Assembly: GCF_000760695.4 (NCBI RefSeq)
Contig: NZ_JHEG04000001.1
Coordinates: forward strand, 3,506,452 to 3,570,451
Source of the DNA: Tolypothrix bouteillei VB521301
GTDB taxonomy: Bacteria > Cyanobacteriota > Cyanobacteriia > Cyanobacteriales > Nostocaceae
Direction: 5' to 3'
Length of the DNA stretch: 64,000 nt
Positions 8,826-18,340 of the stretch are shown one piece after another. Both the position numbers and the translations under genes were made by a program. Each line of letters starts with the position of its first letter. Position 1 is the stretch's first letter. Below the pieces are notes generated by a model. The model saw nothing but the letters and a program-made list of their open reading frames with translations. It was not told where the DNA came from and searched no databases.

Positions 8826-10294
8826 AATGATAAATTTTTACCTTTTGTTATAGTAATTTTAAATTCTGTTCCTTGCTGGGAGTTAATTTCAAAACTTCCC
8901 TTTAATTGCTTCACTAAACCTTGAATAAGATTTATTCCGAGTGTTTTTGTCTTTTTATTATCAAAATCTTCAGGTAAACCTACTCCAGTATCATGAACGA
9001 TCAAGATCAAATCGCGATAGTTTTGATATAACTTCACTAAAATTTTCCCCGCTTGTTTGTTGGGAAAAGCATATTTTAAAGCATTAGAAACAAGTTCATT
9101 AACAATCAAACCACAAGGAATGGCGCTTTCTATATCCAAACCCACATCCTCTACTTGCAAAGATAATTTGACAAGATTGGAACTGGTGTTGTAAGACTCA
9201 AACAAGTGAGTCACTAAATCGGGAATGTATTGAGCAAAATTGATGTTTGCCAAATTTTCAGAGCGATAAAGTTTTTCATGGACCAAAGCAATAGAAGCAA
9301 CGCGGTTTTGGCTATCGAGCAAAATTGATGTCACCTGGGGATCTTGGGTACGCCTGCACTGCATTTGCAACAAACTGCTGACAATGCCTAAATTGTTCTT
9401 GACGCGATGGTGTATTTCTTTGAGCAATACCTCCTTTTCTTTCAGAGATCTTTGAATTTTTTCCTCAGCTTGCTTGTACTCGCTTATGTCTTGTTGAACG
9501 GCAACAAGGACCATTCCATAATCGGGATGTTCAAAAACAGATGTAGTTGCACGACACCAGAACGGTGTACCATTTTTCTTAACATTGTGAACTTCATAGG
9601 TTGCTTCCCCATGTTGCACGACAGCAGCAACAATTGCTTGGGTAACTTCTTCAGCTAGTACGTTTTCATCTTCATAATTTACAATTGATACGTGCTGGTC
9701 TGTGAGTTCACCACTATCATAGCCAAACATCGTCTCAAATTTGGGGTTAGCGTAGACAATGATTCCATCCGTAGCTCGAACCAAGCAAATTCCCTCCGCC
9801 ATGTTTCGGGTAATCACAGCTTGCAGTTCTAACATATGTTTGGCGTGGATGCGAGCGTTGATATCTACTAAAGATAAATTTTCAATCTCAGAATGCACTC
9901 CCATTGAGTATAAGGCTCGCAATACACTGCTTTGAGTAATAACGCCAACGAGTTCTTTGTTATCCATCACTGGTAAATAGCAAATATCATGCTGGTGAAA
10001 TTTTTGCATGACAATAGAAATATGCTCTGCATCTGCCTTACTGATAGTAATGACAGGTTGAGTCATAGCTTCAGCCACAGTTATGTTCTCAAACAAAGCT
10101 CGATTGGCGCTCGCCCTTACCACATCTGTTTCTGTAAAAATGCCAACCAATTCCTGCTGGTGTAAAACAAGTGCATAGCTAGTTTGAGCGTGGTTCATTT
10201 GAGATATGACATCAACCACTGGCATATTTCCTGTAACTGTCACTAACGATCGTTGATAGTTTTCATCAAACAAACGCAGTTTAGAAATATCCAT
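8822..10294 (-). CDS. CBS-CBS-PAS-HisKA_2 sensor histidine kinase
   Basis: 490 residues. A pair of CBS domains (about 15-135; VGIFTETDVVRA and VGVITQSSVLRA), which usually bind adenine nucleotides, comes first. A PAS domain follows at about 155-275 (DGIIVYANPKFETMFGY). Then a HisKA_2-type dimerisation domain with LKEIHHRVKNNLG (His near 292) and an HATPase domain (VNELVSNALKYAF, VHDTGVGLP). The last 200 residues are very close to the C-terminus of the 1140-residue sensor upstream, pointing to duplication. It overlaps the next gene by ATGA. Confidence 0.9.
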   Translation of the reverse strand: MDISKLRLFDENYQRSLVTVTGNMPVVDVISQMNHAQTSYALVLHQQELVGIFTETDVVRASANRALFENITVAEAMTQPVITISKADAEHISIVMQKFHQHDICYLPVMDNKELVGVITQSSVLRALYSMGVHSEIENLSLVDINARIHAKHMLELQAVITRNMAEGICLVRATDGIIVYANPKFETMFGYDSGELTDQHVSIVNYEDENVLAEEVTQAIVAAVVQHGEATYEVHNVKKNGTPFWCRATTSVFEHPDYGMVLVAVQQDISEYKQAEEKIQRSLKEKEVLLKEIHHRVKNNLGIVSSLLQMQCRRTQDPQVTSILLDSQNRVASIALVHEKLYRSENLANINFAQYIPDLVTHLFESYNTSSNLVKLSLQVEDVGLDIESAIPCGLIVNELVSNALKYAFPNKQAGKILVKLYQNYRDLILIVHDTGVGLPEDFDNKKTKTLGINLIQGLVKQLKGSFEINSQQGTEFKITITKGKNLSL

Positions 10295-10456
10295 CTAAGT
10301 GATTCCTTTTTCAACAACAGGACCTGAAGTCAGAGTTTTACGCAAAGGCGCAAAAAAAGAAACAAACTTTTTTACTAATATAAGCGCAGTAGAGATACTC
10401 GTACTAAGAACGCGTGTAAATTTTAGAACGATCGATGACAAATAATTAATAACCTT

Positions 10457-13400
10457 TTACTTCCATTTTGTCAAAGTGATTTTAAATTCTGTTCCTTGCT
10501 CGGAGTTAATTTCAATGCTTCCCCTTAATTGCTTTACCAAACCCTGAATAAGGTTTATACCCAATGTTTGTGTCTTTTTCTTATCAAAATCTACAGGCAA
10601 ACCAACTCCATTATCTTGAACAATCAGTGTTAATTGATGCTCGCGTTCATATAATTTTACTATGATTGCACCGACCTGTTTGTTGGGAAAAGCGTATTTT
10701 AAAGCATTAGAAACGAGTTCATTGACAATTAAACCGCAAGGAATGGCACTTTCTATATCCAAACTGGTATCTTCAACGTAAAAATGGATTTTGATATGAC
10801 TTGACCTCATATTGTATGAATCAAATAAGTGAGTTACCAGATCGGGAATGTATTGAGCAAAATTGATGTTTGCCAAATCTTCAGAACGGTAAAGTTTTTC
10901 GTGTATCAAAGCAATGGAAGCAATGCGGTTTTGACTATCGAGTAGAATAGCAGTAGCCTGCGGGTCTTGGGTACGCCTACACTGCATCTGCAACAAACTA
11001 CTGACAATCCCTAAATTGTTTTTGACGCGATGGTGTATTTCTTTGAGTAAGACTTCTTTTTCTCGAAGTGAGGCTTCGATATGTTCGGAGAAACTGCGGA
11101 GGGTTAATTCGCTTTGTTGTAGATCGGCATTGAGCTGGTTTAGCTCAGCTGTCCGTTCGGCAACTCGGATTTCTAGCTCTTGTTTGGACTGTTGCAGTTT
11201 TGCTTCGGCAAGTTTGCGATCGCTAATATCGCGAAAGAAAATTCCCAACCCTTCTGTTGATGGGTAGGCATGGATTTCCAGCCATAGATCGTAATCCGGA
11301 GGATAGTAGTAATGTTCCTCAAAATGAACAGGTACTTGATGTGCCATTGCATATCGATACTGAACTTCCAAGTTACTGTTTGCTGATGCGGGCCATTCTT
11401 CCCAGTGGGTTTTACCCAGCACCTCGCTGCGGGGCTTGTTATTGTTAACTTTTTCTGCAGCAGTATTTTGATAGGTAATTCGCCAATCTCGATCCAGGGC
11501 TACAAAAGCATCACTCATACTTTCTAAAATATGAGACAGTCGTTGAGCTGTTGCCTCTGCTTCTTTTTGTGCTTTTTCAGCTGTGAGACGAAGTCCCTGT
11601 TCCCGCAAGGCAGCTTCTTTGCGAATCTGCACCATCTTTAAACTCGCTTCTATCCGCGCTAGCAATTCGCGAGTAGAGAAGGGCTTAGTCAGGTAATCAT
11701 CAGCTCCCGCTTGCAGCCCTTCAATGCGGGACTCCTCACCAGCACGAGCTGACAGGAAGACGATCGGCAATTCTCGCGTTTGGTGATTCGTCCGCAGTTC
11801 TTGCAGCAACCCAAAACCATCTAAGTGGGGCATCATTACGTCTGTCAAAACCAAGTCGGGAAGATGTTGCTCAATTGCAGTCAGTGCTGCTATGCCATCT
11901 TCTACAGCTTCTACTTCATAGCTTTGTTTCAGCAACCGCTTTATATATTCCCGCATATCGGCATTATCATCCACTACAAGAATGCGGTACTTGTTGAAGC
12001 TAGAGACTTGAAGTTGAGGAGTAGAATTAATTTCTTCTTCCCCAGTCCCCAACGTCCAATCCCCAGCCCCTTCATCTGGTAGCCATCGCAGGGCTTCTTC
12101 AACATAGGGTATAGCTCCCATCGCTGTTGATGCTAAACTGCGAGAAGCGCTAATTCTTTCGCTAGGTAAATGAGCAAATCCTGTAGGAATTGAGACTGTA
12201 AAGCAACTCCCTTGTTCTAATTGACTGGTTACACCAACGCTACCACCATGGAGTTTAACTAACTCCCGCACTAGCGACAAGCCGATGCCCGAACCCTCAA
12301 AACTCCGCCCTTGAGCACCTTTGACGCGGTGAAAGCGTTCAAAAAGATGGGGAATTTCATCCGGTGGAATGCCAATACCCGTATCTTCTACGGCTAGTTC
12401 AATGCAGTCGGGAAAACTTCGCAAGCGAACGGTAATTGCTCCGGTGAAGGTAAACTTAAATGCATTTGATAATAGATTGAGCACGATCTTTTCCCACATT
12501 TCGCGATCGATATAAATGGCTTCGGGTAAAGGTGGACAATCCACTATCAAAGACATTTCAGTGCGTTCGATTAAGGAGCGAAAGGTGCTTGCAAGTTCAG
12601 CCGTCAATGTTGCCAAATCTGTAGGTTCATAGACTGCTTGTATTCGTCCGGCTTCTATGCGGGAAAAATCAAGCAGGGTGTTGACGAGTTTGAGCAAGCG
12701 CAGGCTGTTACGCTGTACTATTTCTATACGCTCGCGTTGGGCGGGTGGTAATGGGTCTGCCGTGTCGTTTAAAGCGTCCTCTAAAGGAGCTAACATGAGG
12801 GTTAGGGGCGTGCGAAATTCGTGGGAAACGTTGCTGAAGAAAAGCGTTTTGGCGCGATCGATTTCTGCTAGAGCTTCTGCTCGTTGGCGTTCGGTTTCGT
12901 AAGCACGGGCATTGGCGATCGCAGTTGCTACATTACTGACAACGAGATCGAAAAACCCACGGTAATCATCATCAAACTTTCGTAGCGGGCTGATACCCAT
13001 GACAAGCAAACCTGCCAAAGAACTCTCTTGTCCGGGCTGTGCAACTGGCATCACCACAGCAGACGAAGGAGGAGTATTCCAGACACCTACAGGCAAAGAA
13101 CTAAATCGAGTCTTTAAGTCATCCACAAGGATTGTTTGTCTCGTTTGGTAAACTTGCGCCAAACCCCAGACATCGTTCTGTGTTAGGTTGACCTGAATGG
13201 GACTAGCATCCGTTCCCATCTCAATCCCCGCAGTACCGATTAAACTTGCTTGTTTCCCATCGGCTTCTACCAAATACAACACAGCAAATGGGATATCATT
13301 AGGGTTGGTAGATAATGTTTCGGTAGCAATTTGACACGCCGTCTCAACAGTTTTTGCCCGCATTACATTTGCACCGAATTCTCGCAGTGTTTGCAAGCGA

Positions 13401-13879
13401 CGATTGCTTAATACCCTCTGAGTCGTCTCAGTGCAAACTACAAGTGTTCCACCCACTCCACCCGTTTCGTCCCGCACCGGGCTGTAGCTGTAGGTGAAGT
13501 AAATTTCCTCAAAGTAGCCATTGCGATCGAAAGGAACGAGTTGATCCTCGTGCCAACTCTCTTTTCCTTTCGTCATTACATTATGGATTTGCGGGCCAAT
13601 AATATGCCAAATTTCTGCCCAGCATTCTGAAGCTCTCTGTCCGAGGGCTTGAGGGTGTTTGTGTTTGCCCAAGCTGGGGCGGTAGCCATCATTATAAAAT
13701 TGGATTAAGTCCTGTCCCCAAAACAGAACCATCGGGTGCCCCGTACTGACAACAATACTGACTGTGGTACGCAAACTTTGCGGCCACTGTTCCACAGGGC
13801 CAAGTGGTGTTTGCGACCAGTCGTGCGATCTCATTAAGGCACACATCTCTCCATCGCCTGCAAATAAACTTTCTTGCAT
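10457..13879 (-). CDS. Hybrid sensor: PAS-GAF-HisKA-HATPase-REC-PAS-HisKA_2-HATPase
   Basis: A 1140-residue soluble hybrid sensor with two complete kinase modules. Domains in order: PAS-like (about 25-155), GAF (about 165-325), HisKA with NVSHEFRTPL (His near 352), HATPase (about 455-575), receiver with Asp near 679 (LVLTDVMMPHLDG), PAS (about 790-905), coiled coil, HisKA_2 with LKEIHHRVKNNLG (near 948), and HATPase to the end. The first module can phosphorylate the internal receiver; the second probably signals onward. It is first in a minus-strand run of three sensors (163 bases to the next). A domain count like this is usual in Nostocales. Confidence 0.9.
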   Translation of the reverse strand: MQESLFAGDGEMCALMRSHDWSQTPLGPVEQWPQSLRTTVSIVVSTGHPMVLFWGQDLIQFYNDGYRPSLGKHKHPQALGQRASECWAEIWHIIGPQIHNVMTKGKESWHEDQLVPFDRNGYFEEIYFTYSYSPVRDETGGVGGTLVVCTETTQRVLSNRRLQTLREFGANVMRAKTVETACQIATETLSTNPNDIPFAVLYLVEADGKQASLIGTAGIEMGTDASPIQVNLTQNDVWGLAQVYQTRQTILVDDLKTRFSSLPVGVWNTPPSSAVVMPVAQPGQESSLAGLLVMGISPLRKFDDDYRGFFDLVVSNVATAIANARAYETERQRAEALAEIDRAKTLFFSNVSHEFRTPLTLMLAPLEDALNDTADPLPPAQRERIEIVQRNSLRLLKLVNTLLDFSRIEAGRIQAVYEPTDLATLTAELASTFRSLIERTEMSLIVDCPPLPEAIYIDREMWEKIVLNLLSNAFKFTFTGAITVRLRSFPDCIELAVEDTGIGIPPDEIPHLFERFHRVKGAQGRSFEGSGIGLSLVRELVKLHGGSVGVTSQLEQGSCFTVSIPTGFAHLPSERISASRSLASTAMGAIPYVEEALRWLPDEGAGDWTLGTGEEEINSTPQLQVSSFNKYRILVVDDNADMREYIKRLLKQSYEVEAVEDGIAALTAIEQHLPDLVLTDVMMPHLDGFGLLQELRTNHQTRELPIVFLSARAGEESRIEGLQAGADDYLTKPFSTRELLARIEASLKMVQIRKEAALREQGLRLTAEKAQKEAEATAQRLSHILESMSDAFVALDRDWRITYQNTAAEKVNNNKPRSEVLGKTHWEEWPASANSNLEVQYRYAMAHQVPVHFEEHYYYPPDYDLWLEIHAYPSTEGLGIFFRDISDRKLAEAKLQQSKQELEIRVAERTAELNQLNADLQQSELTLRSFSEHIEASLREKEVLLKEIHHRVKNNLGIVSSLLQMQCRRTQDPQATAILLDSQNRIASIALIHEKLYRSEDLANINFAQYIPDLVTHLFDSYNMRSSHIKIHFYVEDTSLDIESAIPCGLIVNELVSNALKYAFPNKQVGAIIVKLYEREHQLTLIVQDNGVGLPVDFDKKKTQTLGINLIQGLVKQLRGSIEINSEQGTEFKITLTKWK

Positions 13880-14193
13880 ATTTCAACCGATTGAATGACA
13901 AGCTTATTTTATTGAAATCCTTTATTGTAACGGTAGTATTGGAGGTAATTCAATTAGATAATAATTAAGCAACTCCAAGTTGGAAGATAGACCATGAGTC
14001 AGTAAGTCGGCGAGAAAAAACCAACCCATGTAACGAAACTTAAAATCTCTATATTTGGATCGTAGTAGCCCTGTCTGTGCTTTCATGCTCAGAGGCAAAC
14101 GTATACATTACCATTAAAAGCCAGCGATCGTTATTTGTACTCACGTACTTATTGTTAACAATTGAAGTTATCTGTTATCTACTAGAGTAGTAT
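13880..14193. other. Divergent promoter region, hybrid sensor / CorA
   Basis: 314 bases between divergent genes. I see no ORF, RNA gene or clear operator. Confidence 0.5.
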
Positions 14194-15174
14194 ATGTTAA
14201 TTCTCCTTACTTTTGCTAAAAATCACATAGATTCATTCACAACTTGGGATGTTGAGGCTGTCCTGAAAAAGATTAATGGCTCTCAAAATATCTGGTTGCG
14301 CTGTATTCACTTCCGCGATCGGACTGGAATAGCTAAAATCATCAAGCACTTTGAACTCAACCCATCCCGCGTTAACATGATTTTCAACTTTTCTCCTGTA
14401 GGAATTGACCAAGATATAGAAGATTGTTTATTTAACAGCTATGAAATTTTGACTCATGAAATGAAAAATCAGGAATTTGAAGTAGCGCGTGGTAGTATTG
14501 TAGTTGGAAGCAATTTTCTCATAACATTTGAGATTGCTGAAGTTAAAATATTCAATTTACTAATCGCAAAACTTCACAAGCCAAATATAGATATTACACA
14601 TTTACGAATTGACTACCTTTTTTATCTTATTTTTAAAGAGATTTTAATTAATTATCATACTTTATTTGATTATATATCCAGACAGCTTGATGATTTGGAA
14701 GATGAAGTTTTAGAAAATTCTGGTGATGAATTAACGTATCAAAAAATAGCTACCATGAGGCAATCTACGCGTTTTGTGCGGAGAAATTTTCAAAGCATTA
14801 AATCACTTTTAACTATGATGCATGACGAAGATTTTCAATGGTTATCCAAATCGATAAAAGAATTATTTCATGAAGAATTAACTCATCAGGTTGATAATCT
14901 CTGGCAGGAATATCAAGGGCTAAGAGCCTGGATGTCAGAATTAATGGAAATTCAACGAGATAATATTGCGAGTAAAACCAGCGAACGCATTAATCGCCTC
15001 ACTATTCTCTCAAGTATATTTTTACCAATTACGTTTATTGCCGGTCTCTATGGTATGAACTTTAAATATATGCCGGAATTAGAACAACCTTGGGCTTATC
15101 CAAGTGTTCTTATTGTCATGGGATTCATTGTAATTGGTAGTATTTTATACGCAAAACGACAGCGCTGGTTGTAG
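14194..15174 (+). CDS. CorA-family divalent metal ion transporter
   Basis: 326 residues with the CorA plan: a large N-terminal cytoplasmic domain, a long helical stalk (about 165-260) and two C-terminal membrane helices. The family-defining YGMN motif lies at the end of the first helix (GLYGMNFKYMPELE), followed by PSVLIVMGFIVIGSILYA and a basic tail. CorA proteins form pentameric channels for Mg2+, sometimes Co2+ or Ni2+. No accessory genes adjoin it. Confidence 0.9.
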   Translation: MLILLTFAKNHIDSFTTWDVEAVLKKINGSQNIWLRCIHFRDRTGIAKIIKHFELNPSRVNMIFNFSPVGIDQDIEDCLFNSYEILTHEMKNQEFEVARGSIVVGSNFLITFEIAEVKIFNLLIAKLHKPNIDITHLRIDYLFYLIFKEILINYHTLFDYISRQLDDLEDEVLENSGDELTYQKIATMRQSTRFVRRNFQSIKSLLTMMHDEDFQWLSKSIKELFHEELTHQVDNLWQEYQGLRAWMSELMEIQRDNIASKTSERINRLTILSSIFLPITFIAGLYGMNFKYMPELEQPWAYPSVLIVMGFIVIGSILYAKRQRWL

Positions 15175-15184
15175 TTGAGGAACG

Positions 15185-15540
15185 AAACCCAACAATACGA
15201 TTCCCATACCAATATGAGGTGGCGCTTAACATTCCCTCACATTAGAAATGTGGGGCTACACAAACAAAGCCCGCCTGCGCGGGCTAATGAGATGCATCTT
15301 TATACAGAAATGGTATGATAACAATTCTAATTTCTTCACATTCAAAATGTGGGGCTACACAAACAAAGCCTGCCTACGCAGGCTAATGAGATGCATCTTT
15401 ATACAGAAATGGTATGATAACGATTCTATATGAGGTGGCGCTTAACATTCCCTCACATTAGAAATGTGGGGCTACACAAACAAAGCCTGCCTACGCAGGC
15501 TAATGAGATGCATCTTTAATACAGAAATGGTATTACGCCT
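15185..15540. repeat. Three tandem copies of a palindromic repeat unit
   Basis: Near-identical units of about 90-110 bases at roughly 15236-15325, 15340-15425 and 15458-15535. Each holds GGGGCTACACAAACAAAG, a small palindrome (GCCTGCCTACGCAGGC type) and ATGAGATGCATCTTTA, ending ACAGAAATGGTAT. Copies 1 and 3 are preceded by the same CGCTTAACATTCCCTCACA. Related palindromes occur at 22,480-22,740, 33,368-33,530 and 37,888-38,460. The reading frame across copies 1 and 2 is an artefact. Confidence 0.85.
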
Positions 15541-15665
15541 GCGCTGACTTATGAAGAATCACAGTCCCTGAAAAATTGTTCATAAAGGCAGGTGCAAACG
15601 CTAGAGAAAGAGAGCCATGCTAGTAGCTATTGAACCATAATTAAGCGTGAGAACGAGGTACGGGC

Positions 15666-16103
15666 ATGAATAACAAACAAGTTGATAGCAATGTCAATGA
15701 CTTGAGTCAGAAGACAAGGGATACCGAAGCAAACATAATTGCCTCTTCAACATCAGAAGAAACCAAACAAAGTCTTAAAACAGTTGATGTAGATGGTCAT
15801 CGTCCGATCGATCCAAGTTCTTTTGAGCTGGCTGATACCTTTGAGGTAGATGGTATCCGCCCGATTGCTAAAAGCAATATTCAGATACAAGAAACAATTG
15901 CTGTAGATGGTAACCGTCCAATTGCTAAAAGCGATTTTCAAGAGCATGAAATGCTTGCTGTAGACGGTATGCGTCCGATAGACAAAAGCGATGTAGAAGT
16001 TAAAGATACTTTAAACATAGACGGTCAACGCCCGATTGTTAAGAGTCCTTTTCAAATTGAAGGTACTCTTGAAGTAGATGGTAATCGTCCAATTACTTCA
16101 TAA
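15666..16103 (+). CDS. Protein built of 19-residue VDGxRPI repeats
   Basis: 145 residues. After a polar N-terminus of about 40 residues come six tandem repeats of 19 residues, each starting with (V/I)DG-x-RPI and continuing with (A/D/V)KS-x-(F/I/V)-x-(I/V/E)...T; the sixth stops after NRPITS. There is no signal peptide, membrane segment or cysteine. The DNA repeats have diverged at third positions while the peptide is kept, which suggests selection on the protein. I do not recognise a named family. The regular repeats could be a multi-core precursor peptide, a binding-repeat protein or a structural protein. A second small ORF begins 44 bases downstream. Confidence 0.75.
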   Translation: MNNKQVDSNVNDLSQKTRDTEANIIASSTSEETKQSLKTVDVDGHRPIDPSSFELADTFEVDGIRPIAKSNIQIQETIAVDGNRPIAKSDFQEHEMLAVDGMRPIDKSDVEVKDTLNIDGQRPIVKSPFQIEGTLEVDGNRPITS

Positions 16104-16147
16104 GGAGCGATTTCATCCTTTTGTACTAGATATAAATCAAGCTCTCA

Positions 16148-16423
16148 ATGTTGCCTCTAATCCTTATCGCTCAGATAGACCTCCCCCAGCACAATTTACC
16201 GGATGTACTTAAAGTTACACCCAAAGAGCAGCAAATCCTCAACACTCCCTCACCCTTGCAAAAGCAAGAGTTACAGCAACTTGAGGAAAAACTGAACCTA
16301 TCCCAAAAGGATTACGAGCTAAACATAGAACAGTTGCGAAAACTGCCCTCTTCTCGAATAGATTGTCAGCCCCAATTTCCACCTATCTTGGGTGTTGACC
16401 CCATTTCATGCAAACGTCCTTAG
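16148..16423 (+). CDS. Small hypothetical protein
   Basis: 91 residues, unrecognised. It opens with a short hydrophobic MLPLILIAQ that could be a truncated signal segment, then a glutamine- and leucine-rich helix (about 25-65), and ends with two cysteines (DCQPQFPP and SCKRP). It follows the repeat protein closely on the same strand. It may be a fragment of an exported protein. Confidence 0.4.
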   Translation: MLPLILIAQIDLPQHNLPDVLKVTPKEQQILNTPSPLQKQELQQLEEKLNLSQKDYELNIEQLRKLPSSRIDCQPQFPPILGVDPISCKRP

Positions 16424-16438
16424 ATACGCTCTTATACA

Positions 16439-16497
16439 ATGGCTAATTGCTAATGGCTAATTGCTAATGGCTTTTTGACTATTAGCTATTAGCAATC
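16439..16497. repeat. Short tandem repeat array (GCTAATT/GCTAATG) with inverted partner
   Basis: Heptamers GCTAATT/GCTAATG are followed by TTTTTGACTATTAGCTATTAGC, the reverse orientation, so the array can fold back. The same pairing is seen at 3179-3256. Confidence 0.8.
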
Positions 16498-16530
16498 GCA
16501 ATTTTTTCCAAATGATTTAGCTAAGTCCAA

Positions 16531-16572
16531 AAGAAGCCTCTCATTTACCCTGTACTCAGGGAAATGATGAGA
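16531..16572 (-). repeat. Right-end hairpin of the iscB element
   Basis: AAGAAGCC followed by an inverted repeat: arm TCTCATTT-ACCCTG, loop TACT, arm CAGGG-AAATGATGAGA. It lies about 130 bases beyond the iscB stop. It matches the hairpin on the other side of the gene in orientation and core. Confidence 0.75.
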
Positions 16573-16699
16573 TGAATTTTGGAGCAATAACGAATTGACA
16601 AGGCAGCTTTTGGGAAAGAATCTTCTTTCCCAAAACGTGCCGCCTATGACCTATGTTTGTCGAAGATTAACGGGGATGGGGTCGATGAGGAATTGCTAA

Positions 16700-18031
16700 T
16701 TACAACACGATTTCACACAGACCTGACCTCCTTTTAACAGAATTGACTTTGTTAACGTTAACCACCTTATTTTTGACACCAGGATAGTTTTTTAACTTAA
16801 CACCAGTACCTAAGTTTTGCATTCCAACAACTTCGTACACCCTCCCTTCAAATTGAACTAAATCCTTGGGTTGATATCGGTAACGGTATTTTTTAATTCG
16901 ACATTGCCCTTTTGATACTTTGTGTTTTCGGTAAAGCCTCAAATTTTCACCATTTTTTTGTTTATTGCGAGTTCTCCTACCAGAGGATAGTTCTGAGCCA
17001 GATTTAGTTGAGCCATCTCTTGCATCGATATATTTGGCATCATAGAACTGCTCCATTGAACGCTTGTTACGCCTAATTTGCTCTAGGATTAATGATTCTA
17101 CTCTTTTCTGAATAGTCCCACCCGCAATTACGAAGGCGTCATTATGATGAGATTTTTCTATTTTAAATTTTCTTCTAATGCTTTTGGTGATGTAACCATA
17201 AGTTGAACTGTATTTCCCTTCTTTAGTTAAACGCCATCTAATCGTTGTCATAAAAGTTTCACCTTTAAATGACTTCAGCCTTGGTTGCCATCCATAAAGG
17301 AAACCACTCTTTTTATGATTCTTTGGTATATGGCATTTATCACATAAAGTCACTAAATTTGCAGGTCTATCAGTTCTGTCTTCTTTCCAAAACCCTAAGT
17401 GATGTACTTCTAGTATTGGGTTGGTATCTTTATTTTTACAATTAGGATTTTGGCATTTATGTGCATCCCTATGCAAAATGTACTCGCGTAAATTATCAAA
17501 CCCATGCTGCTCTCCTTGCTGGTAACCCACACCTTGGATTTCAGCATCCTTTATTTTTTGAATGTCAAAACTAGCCACTTCAATCGTAACTTCTTTGACT
17601 GGGACTATTTTTTGGATTTTGTCAATAATTTTATGATGGATATCTAGTTTGTGCTGAATACTTGGAGCTAACCAATTGTCTTTACGTCTACGATTGTCAA
17701 ATCTTGGTGCGCGATATCTTTTTCTATTTCTACGTTGGCAGCGATATTTTTTCCGTTCTGTTAACCTTTCGGACATACCTTTTAACATCCGAACTTCACC
17801 ACCAATTAATTCTTCTTTCTCGTTGACAACACTGTAACCTATATTTTGGTAACCTGCATCAATACCTAAATTTCCTGGTTGAGTATAGCCACTAGAACCA
17901 TAAACTAATTGAATAGTAAATGGATCGCGACTGTAAATTTTGGCTTTTCCTTCCTTCAAAAGCGATCGAGCTTTACGAGGGGAGGTCGGCATTAACGGTT
18001 TACCATATTTGTTCACTACATAGATTTTCAT
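16700..18031 (-). CDS. iscB: IscB, RNA-guided HNH/RuvC nuclease
   Basis: 443 residues with every IscB landmark. The PLMP domain is at the N-terminus (GKPLMP, residues 10-15). RuvC-I is LGIDAGYQNIGYSVV (Asp58). An arginine-rich bridge helix covers about 89-117. RuvC-II is VTIEVASFD (Glu151). The HNH domain has Cys193/Cys198, VHH at 209-211, Asn225 and C-x2-CH at 230-234. RuvC-III is HHNDAFV (Asp298). All catalytic residues are intact. A basic C-terminal part (about 335-443) is the likely RNA/TAM-recognition region. IscB proteins are the ancestors of Cas9 and are guided by an omega-RNA encoded upstream of the gene. It sits alone in an IS605-like element. The ATG is preceded by AGGAATAC. Confidence 0.93.
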   Translation of the reverse strand: MKIYVVNKYGKPLMPTSPRKARSLLKEGKAKIYSRDPFTIQLVYGSSGYTQPGNLGIDAGYQNIGYSVVNEKEELIGGEVRMLKGMSERLTERKKYRCQRRNRKRYRAPRFDNRRRKDNWLAPSIQHKLDIHHKIIDKIQKIVPVKEVTIEVASFDIQKIKDAEIQGVGYQQGEQHGFDNLREYILHRDAHKCQNPNCKNKDTNPILEVHHLGFWKEDRTDRPANLVTLCDKCHIPKNHKKSGFLYGWQPRLKSFKGETFMTTIRWRLTKEGKYSSTYGYITKSIRRKFKIEKSHHNDAFVIAGGTIQKRVESLILEQIRRNKRSMEQFYDAKYIDARDGSTKSGSELSSGRRTRNKQKNGENLRLYRKHKVSKGQCRIKKYRYRYQPKDLVQFEGRVYEVVGMQNLGTGVKLKNYPGVKNKVVNVNKVNSVKRRSGLCEIVL

Positions 18032-18340
18032 GATTTGTATTCCTAATAAATAGGTAATCGCTTTACAGCGTGGTTCCCTTTGCCAATGTTTATCCAGGTT
18101 TTATACCCTTACGGGTTCGCCACTCCTCAGGGCGCGGGAAACCCGCCTACAAGGGTGGACTCACCAGCAACACTTTTCCTCTTCCTGTAGAAATGTTTAA
18201 TCACTGGTCGTAGAGTTCAGAACTAGGGATCGAGACGCTACTCTCTGTATTCTGAAGTACCTATATATTCTGGGTAAACGTAGTAACCCTTGCATAACGG
18301 ATTACTGAAGCTAATGACGTACTTCCTAATTTCTTAAGAA
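18032..18340 (-). ncRNA. Probable omega-RNA scaffold upstream of iscB
   Basis: 300 bases without an ORF lie between the upstream hairpin and the iscB start, the place where omega-RNA is encoded in IscB elements. On the minus strand several inverted repeats are visible, for example GGCGGGTTTCCCGC (about 18130-18143) and GAACCCGTAAGGGTATA (about 18103-18119). In the family, the guide is at the 5' end of the RNA, reaching into the flank beyond the left-end hairpin, so it should be read from about 18377-18400. Position and hairpins are seen; the RNA is inferred. Confidence 0.6.

Noticed and set aside
15248..15433. ORF in the tandem palindromic repeats
   Set aside because: Its residues repeat exactly with the DNA unit (MWGYTNKA, RCIFIQKWYD), so it is a by-product of non-coding repeats.
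16700..18031. Group II intron or restriction-type HNH protein as explanation for the iscB gene
   Set aside because: The PLMP start, three RuvC motifs around the HNH domain and flanking IS605-type hairpins fit IscB and not these families.
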